From positions 62,001 to 126,000 of the forward strand of contig JAEBDY010000016.1 of the NCBI GenBank assembly GCA_049997955.1: a stretch of 64,000 bases of DNA, written 5' to 3'. Below, one piece after another: positions 25,944 to 33,702 of this stretch. The stretch is from Umezawaea sp049997955. GTDB lineage: Bacteria > Actinomycetota > Actinomycetes > Mycobacteriales > Pseudonocardiaceae. Both the position numbers and the translations under genes were made by a program. The notes beneath the pieces were generated by a model. It was not told the origin of the DNA, did not search any database, and was given only the letters and a program-made list of their open reading frames with translations. Positions within the stretch are counted from its first letter, which is position 1; the number at the start of each line of letters is the position of its first letter.

Positions 25944-26013
25944 AGGGCGGTTTGGCACCCCGCCCCGCAGGGCACCCGCACCTCGAACGCGCTGCCGCGA
26001 CGAAAGGGAGATC

Positions 26014-26187
26014 ATGGGACTCGACGACAAGTTCGACGCCAAGACCGATGAGCTCAAGGGCAAGGCCAAGGAAGGCGTCGGCCACGCGACCGACGACGAG
26101 GGCTTGGAAGCCGAGGGCAAGGGCGACCAGGCGAAGGGCCACCTGAAGCAGGCGGGCGAGAAGGTCAAGGACGTCTTCAAGGGCTGA
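26014..26187 (+). CDS. CsbD-family stress protein
   Basis: A 57-residue, lysine- and glutamate-rich protein with the CsbD pattern: LDDKFDAKTDELKGKAKEGVG, EAEGKGDQAKGHLKQAGEKVKDVF. ATG 26014 follows AAAGGGAG. In Bacillus csbD is a SigB general-stress gene of unknown biochemical role. Here it lies near STAS and MerR genes, in keeping with stress control, and is followed by a strong terminator. Confidence 0.9.
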   Translation: MGLDDKFDAKTDELKGKAKEGVGHATDDEGLEAEGKGDQAKGHLKQAGEKVKDVFKG

Positions 26188-26203
26188 CCGAACAAGGATT
26201 CTC

Positions 26204-26234
26204 GTGGCCGGGCGACGAAGTGTCGCCCGGCCAC
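26204..26234 (+). terminator. Terminator downstream of csbD-like gene
   Basis: GTGGCCGGGCGAC (26204-26216), loop GAAGT, GTCGCCCGGCCAC (26222-26234): a perfect 13-bp stem 16 bases after the CsbD stop. It may also serve the convergent STAS gene ending at 26300. Confidence 0.8.
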
Positions 26235-26299
26235 GCTGCGTTCAACCGTTGCGGAGCAACGCGTCCGTCTCGCTGGAGTGTCCGATTCGGACAGTTCGC

Positions 26300-26695
26300 T
26301 CACGCCGTCCCGACCACCGCGAACGCCCGTCCGCCGTCGTGCGCGGGGTGGGACGGCCGACGTGGGAGGTGTCCGCGGGTGGCGTCCGCCACCGAGTCGT
26401 GGAGCGCGATCTCGGAGTCCATTCCCGCCAGCGCGATCATCCTGGCCACCTGTCGGGATCCGACCACGCGGAGGTCGACCACGCGGTCGGCCGCCGCCGA
26501 CAGGCTCGCGAGGGCCACCGAGTCGACGAAGGTCACACCGGTCAGGTCCAGCACCACGGCGTCGTGGTCGCCACCGACGCGGACCAGGTGCTCTTCAAGG
26601 TCCCGCGCGGTGTTCGCGTCCAGTTCACCGGAAACCGTGACGACCGCAGTGGCACGGGCGTCGTCGACGCTCAGCGAGAAATCGGCCCCCGACAT
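26300..26695 (-). CDS. STAS-domain protein, anti-sigma-factor antagonist
   Basis: 131 residues from ATG 26695, seven bases after GGAGGG. STAS fold: FSLSVDDARATAVVTVSGELDANTARDLEEHL, then VVLDLTGVTFVDSVALASL. The serine in FVDS is the usual phosphorylation site of RsbV/SpoIIAA-type proteins. Partners would be an anti-sigma kinase and a PP2C phosphatase; the SpoIIE-like phosphatase at 9903-11114 is a possible but unlinked one. The last ~30 residues (PRRPSHPAHDGG) extend beyond the domain. Confidence 0.88.
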   Translation of the reverse strand: MSGADFSLSVDDARATAVVTVSGELDANTARDLEEHLVRVGGDHDAVVLDLTGVTFVDSVALASLSAAADRVVDLRVVGSRQVARMIALAGMDSEIALHDSVADATRGHLPRRPSHPAHDGGRAFAVVGTA

Positions 26696-26829
26696 GGAAC
26701 ATCCCTCCATCTTGTGCTTCGGTGAGCTTTGCGGCCGGACCAGCGCGGAGTCGTGCACTCGTCGGCGTCCGCGCTGGTCCGACTTGGTCTTCCGCCTCGC
26801 GGGGCGGCCGGTCCGGCCCACCCGCCGAG

Positions 26830-27198
26830 TCACACGGCCCGCAGCGGCGGGTAGGGCTCGCCCGACGGGTGCTGCGACCTGGTGGCGTTCCTGGCTTCCC
26901 GGAGCTGGTCCTCCAGCGTCACGATCCGGCACGCCGCGTCCAGACCGGTCCCCTGGTCCACCAGTTCCCGGACGCGAGCGGCGAGTCGCAACTGGTAGCG
27001 GGAGTAGCGCCGGTGGCCGCCGGTGGAGCGCTGCGGCTCGATGAACCCCGACACGTCGAGACCGCGCAGGAAACCGGCCGAGGTGTCGAGCATCTCCACC
27101 GCCCTGCCCATCGTGTAGGCCGGGTAGTGGTCGTCGTCGAACTTGTCCGTCACCGGTGACTCGGCCACCGGCGATACGTGTTCCCCTTCTGGTGTCAT
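26830..27198 (-). CDS. MerR-family regulator, BldC-like
   Basis: 122 residues from ATG 27198 (GGAGG upstream). A single MerR-type winged HTH: YTMGRAVEMLDTSAGFLRGLD, GFIEPQRSTGGHRRYSRYQLRLAARV. A short C-terminal helix follows, with no cysteines or large effector domain, so it is not a metal sensor. It most resembles short actinobacterial MerR-like developmental/stress regulators. A 13-bp all-GC hairpin lies only about 19 bases upstream of the start, where it could influence expression. Confidence 0.82.
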   Translation of the reverse strand: MTPEGEHVSPVAESPVTDKFDDDHYPAYTMGRAVEMLDTSAGFLRGLDVSGFIEPQRSTGGHRRYSRYQLRLAARVRELVDQGTGLDAACRIVTLEDQLREARNATRSQHPSGEPYPPLRAV

Positions 27199-27216
27199 CG
27201 CGCCTCCACATCACGA

Positions 27217-27246
27217 GGGGCCCCGGCGCAAAAGCGCCGGGGCCCC
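27217..27246. terminator. Perfect 13-bp GC hairpin with AAAA loop upstream of the MerR gene
   Basis: GGGGCCCCGGCGC (27217-27229), loop AAAA, GCGCCGGGGCCCC (27234-27246). On the reverse strand it falls in the 5' region of the MerR gene, with no T-tract beyond it. It could terminate leftward transcription arriving from 28 kb, or act as a leader structure of the MerR transcript. No gene ends here on the forward strand. Confidence 0.6.
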
Positions 27247-27250
27247 GGGG

Positions 27251-28029
27251 TTGTTGGGCTTCACTTACCACCTAGCCGACCGTGAGACCGGCTTCCTCTG
27301 TCCGCGCCACCCGCACAAGAAGCGAGTGCAGCGGGGATCGCATGTGCGTAACCGAAGACCACCTTCCTATCCGATGGAACCGCGGTACCCGTCCGGTCGA
27401 GATCAACCAAAAACGGGCGATCCGATGGTGTGCAACCCTTCCCTTCTCCTCTGATGATCACTTCGTGCACTCTCACGCGATGGTCGGCACCGGACCTGAT
27501 GCACATGCCGGACTCACCTCACCGACCATCCCTGGCCACCAGCCTGAAGCCCCTTCCACAGATCGGCTCCGGCACACCTGACCGTCCAACAACAACTATC
27601 TAACTCACTGCACCAACAAAAACACTTGCACATTCACTTAGCCAACTGCACTGACAAAATCACTTGCTTATCCTGCTTTTGCTGTCCACTCGGCCGTCGG
27701 CGCTACTTCCGGTCCTACCTGCCGACAACCCCTGGTCCACTGCCGAGGAGCCCCTTCACCGTCCGGCTCCAGCACGTCCGACCGTCTTGCCTTGACCTCA
27801 CGGGCAGTTCGTCATCTCCCGTGCCACTGACTTTCTCTCGTCCAACGAGGAGAACACTACACACAGCCGCCCGTGAATGTCTACCTCGGCCAGCACAGAT
27901 TTACTCGTTCGAGTGACCAAGGCCTTCTCACCAGCGACAATGAGGTCCATCGAGACGATCACCCGGTGCCGGTCGCACCGCCAGGTCGCCCTCACCCCGA
28001 TCCGCTCCACGCTCCGCGGTGGGCAGCGC
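27251..28029. other. Gene-poor, AT-richer region with diverged direct repeats
   Basis: About 780 bases without a convincing gene, clearly less GC-rich than the surroundings. A 23-base element sharing ACTGCAC, ACAAAA and CACTTGC blocks occurs at 27607-27629 and 27645-27667. A longer diverged repeat of about 60 bases is seen at ~27526-27590 and ~27727-27788 (shared CCCCTTC, CGGCTCC, GACCGTC). A short reverse frame at 27798-27950 could encode 50 residues (MDLIVAGEKALV...), but has no ribosome-binding site and unlike codon use. Could be a non-coding RNA, a promoter region or decayed DNA. Confidence 0.5.
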
Positions 28030-28911
28030 TCACCGGGTCGCGCCGAACCCGACGCCGTCGTGGACGGAGAGCAGCTCGAACTCCCTTGCGGTGTCGGCGA
28101 TCGAGCCCGCGCAGGTGAGCGGGCTGTCGACTCGGCGGAACACCGCCCGCACCTCGACCACCACGTCCGGCGCGGTGAACCCCACCCGCCAGCGGCGACG
28201 TTCGACCTCGTCGACCGATACCGGCCGGAGTCGGTCGAGGCGGTCCTCGTCGAGGTGCTCACGGGCGAAGTGCTCGGCCGCCTGGACGGGAGCGGGCACC
28301 GAGGACCGGCCCCGCGACACCGAACGCAGCACCGCACCCCGTTCGTGCGCTTCGACGACCTCGACGACGGTCTCCCGGTCGAGTCGCCCGTAGTACAGGC
28401 CGTGCGGCAGGACCACCAGGTTGGCGGCGAAGCGGTCGCCGCCGACGTGCGAGCACTCCCAGGTGTCGGCGGGCCGTGCGGCGGCCAGCGCGGCGGCGAC
28501 CGGTCGGCCGCGCACCGCGCAGCACAGGTCGTGCTTGCCGTGGGTGCACACCAGGTAGACCGGTCGTTCGGAGCGCGCACCCCGTGGCGCGTCCAGCCGA
28601 ACGCCCGCCAGGTCGGCTGGTTCGTCGAACTCCGACCACCAGAGCCGTTCACGCCCCGGCGTGGAGTCGGCGAACGCCCACCTCTTCGGGCCGTCCGACG
28701 AGGAGCGGCCGGGCCGCCGGATGAACAGCACCCTGGCGCCGACGTCCGCCGCAGCGGCGGTGATCGCGATGCCCTCCGCTGATCGGCGCAACGGGTCGGG
28801 CCCCCACGGACCTGGGTGCTCGACGAGCACCCAGTGGCGAACCGGCGGCGCGGTCGCGGTGGGTGCGTCGTTCCGGCGGACGCACCCGTCGGCGCACCGC
28901 TCACCGATCAC
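28030..28911 (-). CDS. Sucrase/ferredoxin-like protein (thioredoxin-fold 2Fe-2S candidate)
   Basis: 293 residues from GTG 28911, in the Suc_Fer-like family. Key motifs: VCTHGKHDLCCAVRGRP, with Cys pattern CTxGxxDxCC as in thioredoxin-like ferredoxins, and ECSHVGGDRFAANLVVLPHGLYYG, the family signature. It begins only 41 bases after the end of the second FAD enzyme, same strand, so it may be the last gene of the type III PKS operon and serve as a redox partner. That link is inferred from spacing alone. The start has no clear ribosome-binding site. Confidence 0.85.
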   Translation of the reverse strand: MIGERCADGCVRRNDAPTATAPPVRHWVLVEHPGPWGPDPLRRSAEGIAITAAAADVGARVLFIRRPGRSSSDGPKRWAFADSTPGRERLWWSEFDEPADLAGVRLDAPRGARSERPVYLVCTHGKHDLCCAVRGRPVAAALAAARPADTWECSHVGGDRFAANLVVLPHGLYYGRLDRETVVEVVEAHERGAVLRSVSRGRSSVPAPVQAAEHFAREHLDEDRLDRLRPVSVDEVERRRWRVGFTAPDVVVEVRAVFRRVDSPLTCAGSIADTAREFELLSVHDGVGFGATR

Positions 28912-28952
28912 GGCGGCGGCTTTCCGAGGACACCACGGCCACTTCGGCGGCG

Positions 28953-30143
28953 TCAGCGAGAACCAAGATCATCTCCCAGGGGTGGGCGGCGGACTCGGCC
29001 GGGAAGCGCTCTCGCCATGGCCAACGCCAAGCGGACGTCGATGGTGCCCGCACCGAGGCCGACCTCGACGAACCGGTCGAACGCGGACTGGTCGTCACGC
29101 GCGGCGGCCGTCGCGATGTCCAACGGCCACGACCGGCGGGTGAGCCGGGCCAGCGCGTCGGTGTGCCGGAGGTGTCGGCCCAGTCGCCTGCGCAGCGCGC
29201 GGCGGTAGGTGGCCGCCGGATCGGCCGTGAGGGCGGCGGCACCTGCCAGGCTGCCGGACAGGACCGCGTAGTAGATGCCTTCACCGGTCAACGGGTTGAT
29301 GAGCGACGCGGCGTCGCCTGCCAGCAGAACACGGCCGTGTCCCACATCGGGTCGACCGGTGGACAGCGGCAACCGGTGTCCGCGCAACCGCAGCGGCGCC
29401 AGGCCGGGCAGGAGTTCGTGCAGCCTTCCGGTCAGCTCCGCGCGGGTGGGCGCGGCACCGCGGACGAGCTGCCCGTACCCGACGTTCGCGGTGCCGTCGC
29501 CGACGGGAAAGGCCCAGGCGTAGGCGGGCCAGTGCGTGGAGGTCATGGTGAGCAACTGCTCGCCGGGAGGCCACGCGTCGGAAGGCGCGTACCCCCGCAG
29601 CGCGATGGCGACCGTTCCGGAGCGGGCCGGGCGGGCTCCGCACTGGCGGCGCACCACCGATTCCGCGCCATCGGCCCCGATGACCGCGTGCGCGCGGATG
29701 TCCCCGTCGACCAGGACCACGCCGTCGGCGGTCGTCACCGTCCGCACGCGCCGACGGCGCAGCACCGCGCCCGCTGCCACAGCGGCACGCACGAGGCGCT
29801 CGTCCAGCAGCGCCCTGGGCACGACGGCGGCAGGTCGCGCGAACCCGCGGGCCGCCTCGACCCCACGTGGTGACACCAGCCGCAGCGCGGTGATCGGTCG
29901 GGTTCCGACGACGAGCGCGTCCACGTCGACGTCGAGGCCGCCGAGCACGTCGAAGGCCTGCGGTGCGACGCCGTCGCCGCAGACCTTGTCCCGCGGGAAG
30001 GTCGCCGCGTCCAGCAGCAGGACGCGCGCGGTCGGGTCGGCGCGCAGTGCCGAGATGGCCGCCGTGGACCCGGCGGGTCCCGCGCCCACGACGACGAGGT
30101 CCCAGTCGCACCGCGGAATCGGCTCGGCCGTGCCGCCGCTCAT
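28953..30143 (-). CDS. FAD-dependent oxidoreductase, geranylgeranyl-reductase-like
   Basis: 396 residues from ATG 30143, which overlaps the previous gene's stop as ATGA. N-terminal dinucleotide-binding motif VVVGAGPAGSTAAISAL; VCGDGVAPQAFDVL, typical of the geranylgeranyl-reductase (GGR) subgroup; GDAASLINPLTGEGIYYAV, the second FAD motif with the GGR-type GEGI. In a type III PKS operon it could reduce prenyl double bonds or act as a quinone-forming monooxygenase. The exact reaction is unknown. Confidence 0.85.
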   Translation of the reverse strand: MSGGTAEPIPRCDWDLVVVGAGPAGSTAAISALRADPTARVLLLDAATFPRDKVCGDGVAPQAFDVLGGLDVDVDALVVGTRPITALRLVSPRGVEAARGFARPAAVVPRALLDERLVRAAVAAGAVLRRRRVRTVTTADGVVLVDGDIRAHAVIGADGAESVVRRQCGARPARSGTVAIALRGYAPSDAWPPGEQLLTMTSTHWPAYAWAFPVGDGTANVGYGQLVRGAAPTRAELTGRLHELLPGLAPLRLRGHRLPLSTGRPDVGHGRVLLAGDAASLINPLTGEGIYYAVLSGSLAGAAALTADPAATYRRALRRRLGRHLRHTDALARLTRRSWPLDIATAAARDDQSAFDRFVEVGLGAGTIDVRLALAMARALPGRVRRPPLGDDLGSR

Positions 30144-31162
30144 CGGGCGAGTTGGTCGACGGCGAGGGAGAACAGCTTCGGCGCGCGTGCGGCCAGCGGC
30201 ACAACGTGCCGAGCCAGGGCGGGCCTGCACCGGGTCCACAGCAGTCCGGAGGTCAGCCAGCGGGAACGGCGCGACGTGCTGCTCCACGCGCGGTCGTAGT
30301 CGTCGGGTCGGTCGTCGCTCAGGCACCGGACGAGTTCGGCGGCCGCGGCCAGCGACAGCGCCAACCCCTCGCCGGTCAGCGCGTCGATGTACCCCGCGGC
30401 GTCGCCGACCAGCAGCACCCGGCCCGCGACCCGGCCGGAGGTCCGCTGGCGCAGAGGTCCCGCTCCGCGGACGTCGGAGACCGGCTTCGCGTCGACCAGC
30501 CGAGCGGCCAGGTCGGGGAAGGCCGCCAACTGGTCGGCGAAACCGCCGCGGGCGGAGGAGAGGATCGCGACGCCGATGGTGTCCTCCGCGACCGGGGTGA
30601 CGTAGGCCTCGGAGTGCTCCGCCCAGGTCACCTCGACCGATTCGCTGAACGGGCGGATGGCGTAGTGGCGCCGCAGTCCCCACCGGGTCGGTCCGGTGCC
30701 GCTGCCCGCGTCCAACCCCGCCAGGCCGCGGATCGAGGAGTGCAGGCCGTCGGCGGCGACGAGGTACCGGGCGCGGAGGTCGCCGGCTTGCACGTGGTCG
30801 GCGTGCTGGACGATCCCGGTGACCGGGTTCGGCAGGATCGCGACACCGTGCCGGACCACCTCGGCGCGCAACGCGTCGTGCAGGACGGTGCGCCGGACGC
30901 CACGCCCTGCTCCGTCGCGGAACAGGGCGTGCGCGACCGTCGGGCCCTGCCGGTAGGTGATGCCCCTGATCGCCTGTCCGGGGGGATCGACGCCGAGCGC
31001 GGCGAGCGCGCGCACCGCGCCGGGCATCAGCCCCTCCCCGCACGCCTTGTCGATGACCCCGGCGCGCTTCTCGCACACCACGACGTCCAGACCCGCCCTC
31101 GCGCATCCGAGCGCCACCGCTAGACCGGCGGGACCACCACCGGCGACCACGACGTCACGCAT
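30140..31162 (-). CDS. FAD-dependent monooxygenase/oxidoreductase
   Basis: 340 residues from ATG 31162, overlapping the methyltransferase-like gene by 8 bases. GGGPAGLAVALGCARAGLDV binds FAD-ADP, ACGEGLMPGAV follows, and GDAAGYIDALTGEGLALSL is the second FAD motif. Size and arrangement resemble the flavoprotein hydroxylase that accompanies type III PKS and methyltransferase in the S. griseus srsABC alkylresorcinol/quinone operon (established for that system). Probable role: ring hydroxylation or oxidation of the PKS product. Confidence 0.85.
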   Translation of the reverse strand: MRDVVVAGGGPAGLAVALGCARAGLDVVVCEKRAGVIDKACGEGLMPGAVRALAALGVDPPGQAIRGITYRQGPTVAHALFRDGAGRGVRRTVLHDALRAEVVRHGVAILPNPVTGIVQHADHVQAGDLRARYLVAADGLHSSIRGLAGLDAGSGTGPTRWGLRRHYAIRPFSESVEVTWAEHSEAYVTPVAEDTIGVAILSSARGGFADQLAAFPDLAARLVDAKPVSDVRGAGPLRQRTSGRVAGRVLLVGDAAGYIDALTGEGLALSLAAAAELVRCLSDDRPDDYDRAWSSTSRRSRWLTSGLLWTRCRPALARHVVPLAARAPKLFSLAVDQLAR

Positions 31163-31673
31163 GCGCCGACCGCAGCGCGTCGTTCTCGGCGCGGATCCGC
31201 ACGGTCAGCAGCCCGGCGTTGAGCACGGTGAACACCACCGCGGTGACCCAGGCCCCGTGCACCAGCGGCAGGGCGAACCCCTCGACGACGACCGCCACGT
31301 AGTTCGGGTGCGGGAGGAAGCGGTAGGGGCCACCGGTCACCATCGGCAGCCCCGGCACGACCACGATCCGGGTGTTCCACTGGTGGCCGAGCGTGCGGAT
31401 GCACCACCACCGCAGCCCCTGCGCGGCGACCACCAGCGCCAGCATCGGCCACCCGAGCGCGGGCAGGAAGTCGCCGTCGCGCCACCACACCTCGACCAGG
31501 CACCCGACCAGCAACCCGGTGTGCAGCACGACCATGAACGGGTAGTGCGAGAACCCGCTCTCCCGACCTCCGCGCGCTCGGCTCCACGCCAGGTTCCGCT
31601 TGGCCACCACCAGTTCCGCCAGGCGTTCGACCCCGACGAGCCCGACCAGGACCGTGTACCAGATCTCGCTCAC
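31155..31673 (-). CDS. Isoprenylcysteine carboxyl methyltransferase (ICMT)-like membrane methyltransferase
   Basis: 172 residues from GTG 31673, whose start overlaps the PKS stop (GTGA). Four to five membrane helices, with the ICMT/PEMT signature near the C-terminus: HQWNTRIVV, VTGGPYRFLPHPNYV (GPY-x-xx-HPNY) and a later ENDALR (cofactor Glu). In bacteria these sit beside type III PKS genes and O-methylate phenolic lipids, as SrsB does in S. griseus. Probable role: SAM-dependent methylation of the resorcinol/quinone product at the membrane. Confidence 0.87.
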   Translation of the reverse strand: MSEIWYTVLVGLVGVERLAELVVAKRNLAWSRARGGRESGFSHYPFMVVLHTGLLVGCLVEVWWRDGDFLPALGWPMLALVVAAQGLRWWCIRTLGHQWNTRIVVVPGLPMVTGGPYRFLPHPNYVAVVVEGFALPLVHGAWVTAVVFTVLNAGLLTVRIRAENDALRSAHA

Positions 31674-32728
31674 CACTGGAGCAGCACCAACTCTGCGCAG
31701 AAACCGGGCCCCATGGCCATTACCACTCCCCAGTCCCCGGCGGCGGCGGGCCGCTCGGCGAGCGTGTCGGCGAACACGTGCAGCACGGACGCGGAGGACA
31801 GGTTGCCGATCCGGTTGAGCGAGCGCCACGTCAAGGCCAGGTCGTCCGCGTCGAGGCCGAGCACGGATTGGATGGCCTCGATGACCTTGGGCCCGCCGGG
31901 GTGGGAGATCCACCGCGCGATGTCGTCGACCACCAGGCCGTGCTGCGACAGGAAACCCTTGACGTCCTCGGCGAGGTAGGTCTGCACCAGGTCCGGCACC
32001 TCGGCACCCAGGACGATCTTGAACCCGGTGTTGCCGACGTCCCAGCCCATGGCGCGTTCGGAGTCGGGGTACAGGTGGCTGACGGTGTCCACCACCCGTG
32101 GACCGTCCGCCGCACGGGGGTGTTCCGCACCGACCGCGACCACCGCGGCGGCGCCGTCGCCGAACAACCCGGAGGCGATCATGTTGGCAACACTGGGATC
32201 CTGGCGCTGCACGGTCAGCGAGCACAGCTCGACCGACACCAGCACCGCGACCGCGTTCGGCCAGCCGCGCAGGAAGTCGTGCAACCGGGCCACTCCCGCG
32301 GCACCGGCCAAGCAGCCCAGACCCAGCATCGGTATCCGCTTGACGTCGGGCCGCATCCCTATCCGGGCCGCGATCCTGGAGTCGAGGGAGGGCACGGCGA
32401 TCCCGGTGACCGTCGTGGACACCACCAGGTCCACGTCCGCCGGTTCGAGGCCCGCGGCGGCGAGCGCGCCGAGCACGGCGTCGCAGCCGAGGTCCACCGC
32501 CACCGACAGGAAGGCGTCGTTGGCCGCCGTGAACCCGTCCAGCTCGGCGTACCGCTCGATGGGGAGTGCCAGGTGGCGGGTGGCCACCTGGGCGCTGTCG
32601 TGCAGCCGGTCCACCACGGCGCGGGAGGCCGACTCGGGCAGGCAGAGTCGCGAGAACAGATCGGTCAGCTGCGCCTGTGGATATCGGTGCGGGGGCAACT
32701 CCCCGTGCACTGCCACTACCGTCGTCAC
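31670..32728 (-). CDS. Type III polyketide synthase
   Basis: 352 residues from GTG 32728 (normal length; GTG 32737 also possible). Chalcone-synthase-fold catalytic triad: Cys139 in LGLGCLAGAAGV, His276 in WISHPGGPKVIEA, Asn309 in RIGNLSSASVL, and a C-terminal MAMGPGFCAE loop. It condenses an acyl starter with malonyl-CoA units. The family includes alkylresorcinol/alkylpyrone synthases; the methyltransferase and flavoprotein neighbours point to an alkylresorcinol-type product. First gene of a tightly overlapping operon, 36 bases from the divergent UbiA gene. Confidence 0.93.
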   Translation of the reverse strand: MTTVVAVHGELPPHRYPQAQLTDLFSRLCLPESASRAVVDRLHDSAQVATRHLALPIERYAELDGFTAANDAFLSVAVDLGCDAVLGALAAAGLEPADVDLVVSTTVTGIAVPSLDSRIAARIGMRPDVKRIPMLGLGCLAGAAGVARLHDFLRGWPNAVAVLVSVELCSLTVQRQDPSVANMIASGLFGDGAAAVVAVGAEHPRAADGPRVVDTVSHLYPDSERAMGWDVGNTGFKIVLGAEVPDLVQTYLAEDVKGFLSQHGLVVDDIARWISHPGGPKVIEAIQSVLGLDADDLALTWRSLNRIGNLSSASVLHVFADTLAERPAAAGDWGVVMAMGPGFCAELVLLQW

Positions 32729-32752
32729 CCTGCTCACCGTACGGGCTGCGCC

Positions 32753-32758
32753 TACACT
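32753..32758 (+). promoter_or_regulatory. -10 element of a probable leaderless ubiA-like transcript
   Basis: TACACT ends 6 bases before ATG 32765, and no Shine-Dalgarno sequence precedes the start, suggesting leaderless transcription. The 36-base divergent space must also hold the operon promoter of the PKS gene. Confidence 0.4.
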
Positions 32759-32764
32759 TGGCAG

Positions 32765-33613
32765 ATGACAGGCTTTCCGCCCATGTCCCGGAAGCGGGCG
32801 GTGTTCCCCGGTTTGATCGGGGCCTGCCATCCCGTTCCCTCACTGGCCGTCACGACCGTGTCGGTGTTGCTCGCGCTCGGTGTCGGACACGACGCGGCCG
32901 GCGTGGCGCTGATCGGCGCGACCGTTCTCACCGGGCAGTTGTCGGTCGGCTGGTCCAACGACTGGGTCGACAACGCCAGGGACCGCGCCACCGGTCGAAC
33001 GTCCAAACCGGCGGCGACCGGGCAGGTCCCGGTCCGACTGGTCGCCACCGCGGCGGCGCTGGCGCTGGTCGCCACGATCGCGTTGTCCGCGCTGCTCGGC
33101 GTCCAGGCCGGTGCCGCGCTGCTGCTGGGAGTGGCAGCGGGCTGGGCCTACAACCTCGGGGTGAAGGCCACCGCCTGGTCCGGGTTGACCTACCTGCTGG
33201 CGTTCGGCGCCCTGCCGCTCGGGCCCTACCTCGCGCTGCCGGGACAACCCTGGCCACCGTGGTGGGTGCCGGTGGTGGGGGCGCTGCTCGGTTTCGGCGC
33301 GCACTTCGCGAACGTCCTGCCCGACCTGCGCGCGGACGCCGCCACGGGGGTTCGCGGCCTTCCGCAGCGGCTCGGTCCGCTCTGGGGCGTGGTGGTCATG
33401 GCGATCGCGCTGGCGGCGGCGTCCGTCGTGCTCGGCGTCGGCCCGGTCGGGGTCTCCACGGCGTTCACGGCGACCGCCGTGATCGGCGGGGTCTTCGGCG
33501 CGCTCGCCGCGACGGCCGTCGCGCTGCGGGCTCCCCACAGCTCGGCCGCGTTCCGGATCACGATCGCGATCGCCGTCCTGGACGTCGTGCTGCTGATCGT
33601 CGCGACCAGGTGA
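32765..33613 (+). CDS. UbiA-family prenyltransferase
   Basis: 282 residues from ATG 32765, about 8 membrane helices. The two Asp-rich prenyl-diphosphate/Mg motifs are present: GWSNDWVDNARDRATGR (N65-D66-x2-D69-x3-D73) and VLPDLRADAATGVRGLPQRL. The substrate is not deducible. Placement divergent from the type III PKS operon suggests it prenylates the aromatic product, giving a meroterpenoid; alternatively it belongs to quinone metabolism. The second motif's GVRGLPQRLG is typical of actinobacterial UbiA proteins near such clusters. Confidence 0.9.
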   Translation: MTGFPPMSRKRAVFPGLIGACHPVPSLAVTTVSVLLALGVGHDAAGVALIGATVLTGQLSVGWSNDWVDNARDRATGRTSKPAATGQVPVRLVATAAALALVATIALSALLGVQAGAALLLGVAAGWAYNLGVKATAWSGLTYLLAFGALPLGPYLALPGQPWPPWWVPVVGALLGFGAHFANVLPDLRADAATGVRGLPQRLGPLWGVVVMAIALAAASVVLGVGPVGVSTAFTATAVIGGVFGALAATAVALRAPHSSAAFRITIAIAVLDVVLLIVATR

Positions 33614-33642
33614 GGACCACCGTCGCTGAAGCGCCACAGCGG

Positions 33643-33672
33643 GGACACCCGCACGCCGACGCGCGGGTGTCC
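33643..33672. terminator. Terminator hairpin between convergent genes
   Basis: GGACACCCGC (33643-33652) and GCGGGTGTCC (33663-33672), a 10-bp stem with a 10-base loop, between the UbiA gene and the convergent hydrolase. Confidence 0.7.
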
Positions 33673-33702
33673 TCGTCTTGAGCGAACCGGTCCCACGTGG
33701 GA

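Noticed and set aside
27526..27790. Repeats at 27.5-27.8 kb as a CRISPR array
   Set aside because: Only two diverged copies per set, irregular spacing and no cas genes in the window.
27798..27950. 50-codon reverse frame in the AT-richer region
   Set aside because: Unusual codon use and no ribosome-binding site; reported only as part of the region, not as a gene.
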